64,000 nucleotides of DNA from Caprimulgus europaeus. Lineage: Eukaryota; Chordata; Aves; Caprimulgiformes; Caprimulgidae. Below the pieces are notes generated by a model. That model was given only the letters and a program-made list of their open reading frames with translations. It made no database searches and was not told the DNA's origin. Below, piece by piece: positions 11,921 through 20,900 of this stretch. The first letter of the stretch is position 1. Every line of letters begins with the position of its first letter. The translations under genes and the position numbers were made by a program. The stretch is taken from assembly GCA_907165065.1 (NCBI GenBank), contig OU015532.1, positions 41,146,839 to 41,210,838 on the forward strand, written 5' to 3'.

Positions 11921-13212
11921 ATGTACTTGACTGAGGAGGTGCTCATGCTCCTAACTCATCGTCCCAACAGCCATGCTGTATTACTAGTTCCTCTTCAGCA
12001 GCCAAGAGTGAGGTCCAGAGTGTAAAGATGAAGCTTCACACTAGGTCCCTGGCCCCAGGGATGGCAGCCAGTCATTATTGCATGTAAGCACTTACTGTGT
12101 GATTGCAAATGTTCATCGGAGAATGAGCAGGGTTTGGGTTTCCAGGCATACACACCCACACGTAAGCTGAATGCAACAGGGGCAATGCCTTCCGTAAGGT
12201 ATTTTATGTTGTAGCGTAGGTCTTCTACATTTCAAGTCCCACGTCCTTACGTGCACACCAAAGTCCCGGCACGGCGCAGTGCACTGAGGAGAAAGCTTAG
12301 GCGGCTCAAGCCATTGCTTCCCACGAGACGTAAGCTCAGTAAAACTCTAGCGCCGTAACTCTTGAAAGTGTGGCTCTTAAGCTGGGACGCACATGAGACA
12401 TTTCAACATTGCTTCTCCCAGTAAAGCTTTCCCAGCAGAAACCACAAAGAGGCTGCTAGTGGCAAATATGCAATTAGAGCTGCGCAAGCATTTTTGTCCA
12501 AAGACGAAATGTCCATCCACTGCAATGGGCTCATAGAGAGCAAGTTTCTGCTCGGATTCTGAATTTGCTTTTTTCACCAGTCAGGAAGGAACAGAGAAGC
12601 TCCAAAAGGGAAGGAAAGAGGCTCCTAGTGCACCTCAAAAGAACATGCTGATGAGACTGTTCACCTGAGATGCACACTCAAGTCCTGCTACACCAGACTT
12701 AGCCCAGGCTCCTGAGGCTGCTGAAGGAGTGATCAGATGAGCCCTCCAGCATGTGGGTAGGGCCTTTTTTGGGCTTAAATACCTATCTACTGGCTCAACC
12801 ATTTGGCTTTTAGGCTCCAATTGTGAAGGCACGGTGCAATCACGAGGAGTAATATCTTTCGTTTCCCTGCTTATCTCTGTTTCTGAACCAAAGGAAAGCT
12901 ACCTAGCCAAAAGCTGGGGAGAAAAGGTGGTTTTTTTCGCCCAGGGCAGTGTAGTGGCAGGGGCTCTTCCCTGAGAAATGGAAGATAAAGCTTCAAGTCC
13001 TTAACTCCTCAGACAAGGACTTCAGCCTTGGTCCTTTTTTTTAGCCAGCGTGAAGCACAGTTCTTGATCTTTCCTTGCGGTCTTCTCCTCTGCCTTGACT
13101 GATTTTCCAGTGGGAGGGAAGGAGAGAGCATTACACCGAGTTTATGTAACTATTTCATGGGCACATGCAGCATCTAAGAGTTTAAATTTGTGTTCTGACT
13201 GATTCAGATCAG
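11921..13212. other. No recognisable gene, unit 2; CpG-containing patch
   Basis: Nothing gene-like recognised. About 12238-12360 is locally richer in CpG than its surroundings (CACGTCCTTACGTG inverted repeat, CCCGGCACGGCGC, CTAGCGCCG). It could be a small regulatory patch, but there is no TATA box or CpG island of useful size. Confidence 0.35.
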
Positions 13213-13215
13213 TCA
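13196..13215. repeat. Short inverted repeat, unit 2
   Basis: TGACTGA, six-base loop TTCAGA, TCAGTCA: a perfect 7-bp stem. Present in all units. Confidence 0.8.
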
Positions 13216-13302
13216 CTTGAATCCAACAAAGTGATCTAACGATTCCATTGGTTTTGGCGAGTCTGACTCTCTCGTTTGTTGCACCTCTGCTGGAGCTGCT
13301 GC
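13213..13302 (-). other. Possible minus-strand terminal exon, unit 2
   Basis: On the minus strand, TTTGCTGTATTTTTTTGTGACAG is a strong 3' splice site ending at 13303. The exon read in phase 0 encodes 29 residues and TGA, including ESDSPKPMESLDHFVGFK. A second frame over the same site is open for 53 codons after the acceptor, so the correct frame is uncertain. No upstream minus-strand exon was identified. In units 5 and 6 the acceptor is changed from CAG to AAG. Unit 1 equivalent 4913-5002. Confidence 0.2.
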
Positions 13303-13510
13303 CTGTCACAAAAAAATACAGCAAATCAAAGTAATGGAAAACTGGTGAATTTTCCTTTATTGTTGATCTTTCTTTTCAAAAAAAAAAAAATCCAACTAAA
13401 AACCCCAACTTTTTTTAAAAAAAGAAATAGTTAGGTATTTTAAACTCATCATTGAATTAGTGACAATAAGGTTCAGTGAAAGGCATTTAAATCAAATCAC
13501 CAAGAGGCAA

Positions 13511-13516
13511 AATAAA
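13511..13516 (+). promoter_or_regulatory. Plus-strand AATAAA with GT-rich downstream, unit 2
   Basis: AATAAA followed by GCTGTGCTTTGGCTGTGGC, an arrangement typical of a functional poly(A) site. No plus-strand coding exon was found that it would serve, so it may end a non-coding transcript or be chance. Confidence 0.25.
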
Positions 13517-15104
13517 GCTGTGCTTTGGCTGTGGCTCAGCTGCCTTCCTGGCCTGCCTTGTGCCATTCCACTGAGGTGGGTTTTACCACAGGAGGTTGAC
13601 TTTTTCCCACTGTTTTCCAGGTTCCCGCTGCCTTTGTAAACTAGAACATATTCTTTCTTATTTTTCCACCCAATCTTGAAACCAGTAAATGCCCTACAAA
13701 GTGTTCAGCCAGCATCTAGCATAAGCAGTTGCTAATACAACTGGGAAAAACGTAGACTTGTGTTTAAGCACATAGAGACTTTCACAGTTCTGGCGCTCCT
13801 TTGCAATATTTTATTTTTAATTAATATATTAGTAAACAGTCAAAAGACACAAGCAAGCAATTTCTATAAAGAGTACCTAATAGAAGAACAAACTTTTGGT
13901 TTGCGTTTGGCAGCAGATAGCAAGCTCTGTATTTGCAAGGGGGTTTCCAGCAAAAAGTTCATCTGCGAGCAGTGATCTGGGGTGCATTTTGGATGAGGTT
14001 ATTTTGCAGGCATGCATTCATCTTCAGTGGTTAAGCAGACATAACGCCAGAACAGCAAGGACAGGTTTATAAGAATGCCACGTGCTTTTTTTCACACATC
14101 GTTTCATGACGAGATGCACAGAGACCGCTTTCTCCTCGCAGTGCCTCCTTTGGCTTTCATGCTCACACAGCCATTCAACAGCACGGGGCGCATGGCCAGG
14201 CAAGACTGGGCACAAGGAACAAACATACAAACTTTGGGGAACAAACGCACGATGTGGGCCATTCAGTGGGCCATTCCCTTAAACACCCTACAGGAAACGA
14301 GGAGCAGACCTGAGCGCAGGTCACTGATCAGCCATACGTCACTACAACTGCCCTCCATAGTTTTGTGGGTTTCAAGCTGTGCAAATTAGCTCTGAACCAG
14401 AGCTCCGGTGTGCTGTGGGGAACAGCATGTGCCAGCCACCACTTCCCAACGAGCTGCATGGATAAGACCCACACCTGGGTCCCTCCTCCAGCCTTTGCCC
14501 TCGCAAACGCCCTCCAGGCCCTCCTGCCACACCGTCCGATCAGCAACATGCTCCCTGGACAACATGCTACAGAAAACAAGAAAAAAGCCAACCAAAACAA
14601 ACAAAAAACCCACCTCTGATGGGCAATGATACAGGCCCCACATAATTTCAGGTTCTGAAATGCAAATTATAGTCAAAAAGAAACCCTACTATTGCTTAAG
14701 GTTACAGAGGTACCACACGGGGCCTCAAGGAGATCAAGGGGCACACATTAAAGAGCAGTCCCCAGCCCTACCCTAAGTGTTGCTACAACCTTGGGTGACA
14801 GTTGTCCTAGCAACAGGAGAGTCACACCACCTTCCCACATGGGCACAGCTACTGCCCATTCTCTCTATAATAGGGTTTAATAGACCCTCAGAAAAGCTAT
14901 GCTCTCTGACTGTGGGTAACCTGAAAACCCTATGGGGATTTTTTTGGCTCTTTCTCATTTCAGTGGGCATTTCTGTTTGCATTAGCAGCACTACGGATGC
15001 ATCGAACACGCCCCAGCTATCAGTTCGTGGAGCATTTAGAGACCGGCTGTTCTCAGCACGGCTGAGCTGTCTCGCTGCTGGGCACATGCTGCCAAGGGTC
15101 ACAA
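13517..15104. other. No recognisable gene, unit 2; GC-rich block and A/C-rich tail
   Basis: Contains a 71-codon frame at 13760-13975 (identical at protein level in all units), a CA microsatellite at about 14093, and a GC-richer block at about 14390-14560 followed by an A-rich AACAAAC tract (14574-14611). The last resembles a retroposon-like tail, but no element family was recognised. Overlapping frames of 116 and 121 codons on opposite strands (14773-15138) have no splice or start context. Confidence 0.4.
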
Positions 15105-15120
15105 GAGTTAGCGCTAACTC
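15105..15120. repeat. Perfect 16-bp palindrome, unit 2
   Basis: GAGTTAGCGCTAACTC, self-complementary without a loop. Present in all units (for example 6810-6825 in unit 1). Confidence 0.85.
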
Positions 15121-15150
15121 ACTGTAGCCCATGAACAAAACAGGGATATC

Positions 15151-15174
15151 TTTTTTTTGCAGCAGCAGCAGCAG
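15151..15174 (+). repeat. Compound T-run / CAG microsatellite, unit 2
   Basis: T8 followed by G and five CAG-type triplets. In other units the T run lengthens while the CAG count falls (unit 4 about T13 with three; units 5-7 about T10-11 with four), keeping the total near 23-24 bases. Confidence 0.85.
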
Positions 15175-15356
15175 AGTGTAAGCTGGTACAGAAAGTACCT
15201 GCCAAACTATCAGTGCACTTTATGCTACTCCACTGTAAATCATTTTCAACAAGAGAAAAAATATTATCACCAGCTCTGGGTGGGCTGTAATTTTGGTGGT
15301 TAGAAAAGCATGACTTTACTAAGAAAAAGTCACATTTGCAAAATTATTTTTGTTAA

Positions 15357-15396
15357 GCTATAACTGGATCGTGCAGTTATAGCAACAGCTATAACC
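15357..15396. repeat. Inverted repeat with third partial arm, unit 2
   Basis: GCTATAACTG (15357-15366), seven-base loop, CAGTTATAGC (15374-15383), then AGCTATAACC (15388 on 10-base scale) as an extra direct copy of the first arm. A 10-bp perfect stem. Present in each complete unit, about 100 bases before the CR1 fragment. Confidence 0.8.
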
Positions 15397-15499
15397 AAGC
15401 TTCTGTTAAGCTACCACCAGTTTTCAAAGGTACTTTCTGCAATTGTTTCAGAGGGGTTGCATCTACCGCTATAATGGGCACATAAAGAGGTAAACAACA

Positions 15500-15601
15500 G
15501 GTTGCCCAGAGAAGCAACAGGGAACCTGTGGATGCTCCTCCCTGGAAGTGTCCAAGGCCAGGCTGGATGAGGCTTTGAGCAACCTGGTCTGGTGGAAGGT
15601 G
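15500..15601 (+). mobile_element. CR1 LINE fragment, unit 2
   Basis: Same fragment and same 3' truncation point as in unit 1, so the insertion predates the amplification. Open in the frame that continues into the PH exon. Confidence 0.85.
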
Positions 15602-16413
15602 CTTGATTTCTATAATGATGAAGAAGAAGCATCTAAGGTAACTTGTTTTTTAAATTTTTTTTTTTGTAATCTCTGTGTTTACCTATGTAAAAATGCCTTT
15701 AAAAGAAAACAGTTACATTTGCTTTGTTTTAGAGCTGGGGTAAGCGGTTGTCTTTCAAACGTCAGCTGAGCAAAAAAATTCCAAAATTCTTCAGCTGACA
15801 CCAAGTATAAGACAGAATAATAAGCTTTCAGAAATGTTAATATTCCTTCCTTAAAAGAAGTATCTTATTCAAGAATTGCCTTCACAATATAATGCAATAG
15901 TTCCTCTGTGCTTCTTCATATTCAGTGATCCTAGTTATAAAGTTAGAAGCAGAAAAAGATAGTGTGGGTGGGTGTCTGCAGGTTGGTATGGAATTGAATC
16001 CTAGCAGAAAAGACACAGAAGACATTTTGTTTTGATTTCATTCTCCTTCAGAACGTATCCACACTCCTGTCCCTCAGCATTCCTGGCACCAAATGCCAGA
16101 GGCTGGTAAACTACATCAGGAAAGAGAACGCTTTCATGTTGCGGTAAGTCTTATGGAGAAGTGCACTAATGAAATCCTACGCAGCTGCCTGTACGATTGT
16201 ATTTGCCTACAGTCACATAAGACTGTTTGGAGGTGTAACGGAAATGTCTTACAGTGCTTGCCCCACTCATAAGGACAGAAGGTATAAGGCAAGACTAACT
16301 GGAATCCACCCTCTCCTATCCTTATTTACAGGCTGAGAGGTGGGGCAGAGTATTTCTTCGCAGCACCTTCTCAGACACTGATGGAGGACTGGCTTTCAAT
16401 CACTACGGAATGA
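15602..16413 (+). pseudogene. Beta-spectrin-like PH domain, truncated, unit 2
   Basis: Exons 15602-15637, 16052-16143 and 16332-16413; introns 414 and 188 bases. All splice sites are intact. The frame is open upstream through the CR1 fragment back to a TAA just before ACAACAGG, so up to 105 residues could be read without a stop if the first exon begins inside CR1. No ATG start lies in that extension except by splicing from further upstream. TGA at 16411-16413 and AATAAA at 16440 make a compact 3' end. Confidence 0.65.
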
Positions 16414-16439
16414 TATAGGTATGTTCTCACGTCTTCAAC

Positions 16440-16445
16440 AATAAA
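16440..16445 (+). promoter_or_regulatory. AATAAA poly(A) signal after PH stop, unit 2
   Basis: Same placement as unit 1. Equivalent hexamers are at 24736, 33005, 41309, 49577 and 57845. Confidence 0.5.
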
Positions 16446-16901
16446 CTGTGTTTTTTAGCAAGTGGTGGTGAGAAAGAGAGAGCACAGAATGAGGTGTCCT
16501 TAGGCTGGGGCATTTTGAGCTGTCCTTTTTGCCTCTGTTATTCAGCAGCACACAAGTCGCCTGCCACCCTGCGGTGGTAGGAGAATGCCCAGGGTGACTT
16601 GCAAAGCAGCCTTTCACTTGTACTGCAGCCGGCATCAGGCTTTTCCCAGGGAGGGGCCTTGCTCAAGGTCTGCTGCATTCATCCTTTTATTAAGGAGTTG
16701 CTTTAGATCTTGACCAACTGCTTTTCTTCCGAATTTAGATCTCTTTCTGGTCACCTCGCTAGGCAGTGGCTTACTGGAAGGGAAGCCAGAGCACAATTAT
16801 AACAACGATGTTCAGATAAAATTGATATGGACCCGGACATGGCAAACTCTGCCCCGAACTCTGCTTCAGAATATTTGTATTTGTGTTCTTTGACTCTGCA
16901 G

Positions 16902-17981
16902 GCCACAGTAACAGAGCACAGTTCACAGTAATGGTGCCACCTTTTGCTCCAAATACAGAGACCACCCAGGCAAGACTGTGGGACTTTCCAGAAAGAGACT
17001 CCGCTGAAAGACTGACCAGCAAAGGCTCACTCCTGAGGTAGGTAGGAGATCTGTGCACAAGGCTGAGCAGACATCGGTGCTGTTTGTTTGTGCTTAGGTA
17101 GCAATCACCTGCAAAGAGATTGCCCTGAGCTCAAAAAGTCCCACTCCTCTGTCACTAATTCAGTAAAATACATTATTCTAGAGTATGAACCTCTCTCAAT
17201 TAATTTGTGTCACTTATTAAGTGCTACAGCCAGTTTTTAGAAATGAGTCTCACTACAGTCAGCCATATCCTGTCTGTGGTTGACGTCTTAGAATTGGGAC
17301 ACGCAGAGGAATTCTTGTATCACCTGTTGTAGGCACCAAAGTTACTGGGAAAAGTATCTGATCTGAACACTGGGTTACCTGTAAGCTCAATGGAGAGAGA
17401 CTTGTTCCAACAGATGAGGGAATCAGATCAGGAGTCTCCAATAGGATTTTCCTCTGAACATTCTCTCCAGCAGGATCTGAAAGAAACCCAGCCTCCCCAT
17501 TTAAGGAGCCAAACCAGTTTTCCAAAGTTGCCCTGTTTTAATACTTTCCTCAAGGGGTGTTTTGAGAATCAAACGCAGGCACGTACAGCAGCCACATTCA
17601 GAAATTTGGCCCGTAGTGTAACTCACTTTCTGTTGCATTTCGAGTCTGTAAAAAAATCTTGCAGGCGATAGTGCGAAATCTTAGTCCCTTGGCCTGGTAG
17701 ATTGTTGATGCTGAGCTAGAAGCCTAACAAGTTCTTACATATACACAGTGACTTAAACTCCTCTAGATTGTACCTGATTTTTCTGGTGATCCATGTTATT
17801 GACAGGAGAACACCTTCCTTCAGAATCAAACCGGAGAGGGGGGTCTGCAGAATTTTCCAGAGATTTTAAGGAAGATGAGACTGCAGCGACACGAGCCTCG
17901 ATCACCACCCTAAGCCTAGAACAAAGTGGTGACAAACCAAAACCGCTTCCGTCTCCACTGGAAGCAGGAAGACAAAAATGA
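16902..17981 (+). pseudogene. C-terminal segment, frameshifted, unit 3
   Basis: Exon A 16902-17037 is intact. Exon B 17806-17981 is one base longer than in units 1 and 2 because AGAGAGGG has become AGAGGGGGG (G run 17838-17843). Entering exon B in the phase set by exon A now reads a shifted frame after about ten codons. The old C-terminal frame stays open only if translation enters from a different phase. Confidence 0.45.
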
Positions 17982-20900
17982 CATTTGCCTCAATGAATAC
18001 CAGACCGTTCATCGTTACATCTTAACCCAGCCCTCTGCAAATGTGTTGATATGTTTTAAAAGTTAATCGCTACCATTGGAACTTATTTTAATTATGTATT
18101 AAATCTAGTAGAGCCAGTCAATAGAATTAAACAAGATTGCATCTGGTATACTTTTGTGTATATGACGACTGTCATTCATCATGTCCCTTAAGTGCTATCT
18201 ACTCCAGGTTACCTACTGGAAGAGCAGAGGGACCATTGAGACAGACAGCTAAAGTGAAGTGATGAGACAGAAACGGGGAGCACTGAGCAGAGCACGAGGT
18301 GCAAGCTGTGAGTGAACAGCAGCCACCTGCAAGTAGCTTTGCAGATATCAACAGCTAAGATTTAAGAGATTTGGACAGTTTGTACACCGACGGAGCAGAA
18401 GTCTCAAAGGCAATGTTTGCTACATCATTCCTGTAGTGTTTTGTAGTGTCCACAATCTTTCATTTTTACAACACATGAACCAACAATTCCCTGACTGTTT
18501 GCCAATTCTTCCTGGATGAAGTTATGCGGGAAAAAAGTCCTGCAGTGTTAGTCATTTTTAATGGAATCTAAAACTAAAATCATGCATGAACAGTCAGTCT
18601 TTCAGTGTAAAAGGAGAGGAAAAGCAGGATAGCAAGCAGAAAGCCTAGTCCCCAGACCACTGCTCTCAGAAAGACCAAAAATTAGGTTGATTAAGAACCT
18701 ATTGGGAAGCTGGATTGAGTGGCAGTTATATAATATTCTTTTGAGGAAAGACAGGGGAAGGAAAAAGCACACCAACCAAACGTGTCCTATAGTGTGTTAG
18801 CTGTGTAAAGTCTCAACTTGTTCTCATTATACTATTGGCCTTTTTCATTCTTCTAAATTCCTGTAGCTGAACAGTGTGTCAGGTGCACACAAATGATCAA
18901 ATTTTTATCCCCACAGTGCACACAGGAAAGTCCCAGCATGATGCAATACAGATAATCACATCAGTAGGAGTCTGTTCTTTTAGTAGTATAATGCTTATTT
19001 TGAAAAGATACCACCTTGGGCTAAACATAGAAGTGTTGGTGGGGTGGGACAGCTTGACTTGCTTAGTGCTGCTTATACATTGGGTGACTTGCTTAGTGCT
19101 GCTTCACCCTGAGTGGATTTATGCCTCGAGTTTTGTATGGACCTTCCAAACCAGCACTTGTGCCCGTTATCCCCTGTTCCACCGTTACCGACAAGAGCAT
19201 GGACCCATCAGCTTTGTACCTGCACTTCAGCACTTAAAGGTGCCACCATATCACCTTCTTTCCTGCCAGATTAAGCAAGCGCAACTCTACCAGTCTCCCC
19301 TCACAACGCTGTGTACCCCCAGACCCCTGATCCATTTGTCACCAGCCAATGTCTAGAAGTCAACTCATTCATTGTCACCATTGTAGAAGGCAATGCAGCC
19401 AGTTTTCAAGCCATCTAACACTCAGTTTATCCGGCAAGACTTCCATAACTTCCAAACGAGAGTGCTCTTAGAGACAAGCCTTACAAAAACTGATGAAAAT
19501 TACATCTATTCTTCTCCACACGACCACATACCCAGTCATTTCACCATGAAGGATAATGACAGGGGCCAAGCCTCATGGCCCCTTAGTAAATCCATGCTGA
19601 ATGTTCCTGATTGTCCTTCATGTGCTTGGAATGAATTCCAGGAGGACTTGCTGCATGATCTCACCAGTGGCTGTGGTGAGGCTGATTCGGCTTGTGTATA
19701 GTTTACCAGTGCCTTTTGTGGCTTCGCATTAGACTGGGTTCCGTCATGAGAGACCTCCTCCAGCCAACATTGTGCTTCGTAAGTAACAGAGCAACACTCT
19801 GAGAGTCATAGAGCCTGCTAGTGCAGCACTTTACTGAACACCTAGCTTCTCTAAGTAGACCCTGACCTGCTGCTTCCCCAATGTTGGATCTCCCAAGTCC
19901 TTCCCTAGCCGTGCTGGTACACTCAGAGGCCTGGGAACAGGCTTTACCTATACGTACTGAGGAGAAAAAAAAAGAAAAAGAAGTACGCAATACTTCAGCC
20001 TTTTCCATATTGTCCATCACTAGGTTTTCTCCTCCATTTGTCTCCACAGGGCAAGACAGAGCAGAAAATCGGAACAAATTAGAATGAAAACCTGGGCCGT
20101 AATGCTGACATGCCTGGATGAAGTGGATAGTTATGTTGAACTCAAAGTTTTCCTACAGGGGACTAGAGAGAACCTCCTTGATGGACAGACATGCACACCC
20201 ACACATGCCTGCACATGAATGTACTTGACTGAGGAGGTGCTCATGCTCCTAACTCATCGTCCCAACAGCCATGCTGTATTACTAGTTCCTCTTCAGCAGC
20301 CAAGAGTGAGGTCCAGAGTGTAAAGATGAAGCTTCACACTAGGTCCCTGGCCCCAGGGATGGCAGCCAGTCATTATTGCATGTAAGCACTTACTGTGTGA
20401 TTGCAAATGTTCATCGGAGAATGAGCAGGGTTTGGGTTTCCAGGCATACACACCCACACGTAAGCTGAATGCAACAGGGGCAATGCCTTCCGTAAGGTAT
20501 TTTATGTTGTAGCGTAGGTCTTCTACATTTCAAGTCCCACGTCCTTACGTGCACACCAAAGTCCCGGCACGGCGCAGTGCACTGAGGAGAAAGCTTAGGC
20601 GGCTCAAGCCATTGCTTCCCACGAGACGTAAGCTCAGTAAAACTCTAGCGCCGTAACTCTTGAAAGTGTGGCTCTTAAGCTGGGACGCACATGAGATATT
20701 TCAACATTGCTTCTCCCAGTAAAGCTTTCCCAGCAGAAACCACAAAGAGGCTGCTAGTGGCAAACATGCAATTAGAGCTGCGCAAGCATTTTTGTCCAAA
20801 GACGAAATGTCCATCCACCGCGATGGGCTCATAGAGAGCAAGTTTCTGCTCTGATTCTGAATTTGCTTTTTTCACCAGTCAGAAAGGAGCAGAGAAGCTC

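Larger units (their letters stand above)
8261..16555 (+). repeat. Macrosatellite unit 2 (8295 bp), reference unit
   Basis: Used here as the reference because it has an intact C-terminal exon frame, an intact PH-exon donor and no noisy patch. It shares with unit 5 a 2-bp deletion near 11452, a substitution near 12794 (GCTCAACC where other units have GCGCAACC) and others between them. It carries the short CA tract near 14093, T8 plus five CAG near 15151, and the full-length second PH intron. Confidence 0.97.

Noticed and set aside
13006-13042. AAGGAC...GTCCTT followed by a T run as a terminator
   Set aside because: A short weak stem in a eukaryotic context, with no RNA polymerase III gene upstream.
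14390-14611. GC-rich block with A/C-rich tail as a retroposon or endogenous retrovirus piece
   Set aside because: The tail is suggestive, but no target-site duplication, promoter boxes, LTR ends or protein motifs were found.
14773-15138. Overlapping 121- and 116-codon frames on opposite strands, repeated in most units
   Set aside because: Antisense pairs of this kind arise by chance when stops are scarce on both strands; one is broken by a T-run change in unit 5, and neither resembles a family I know.
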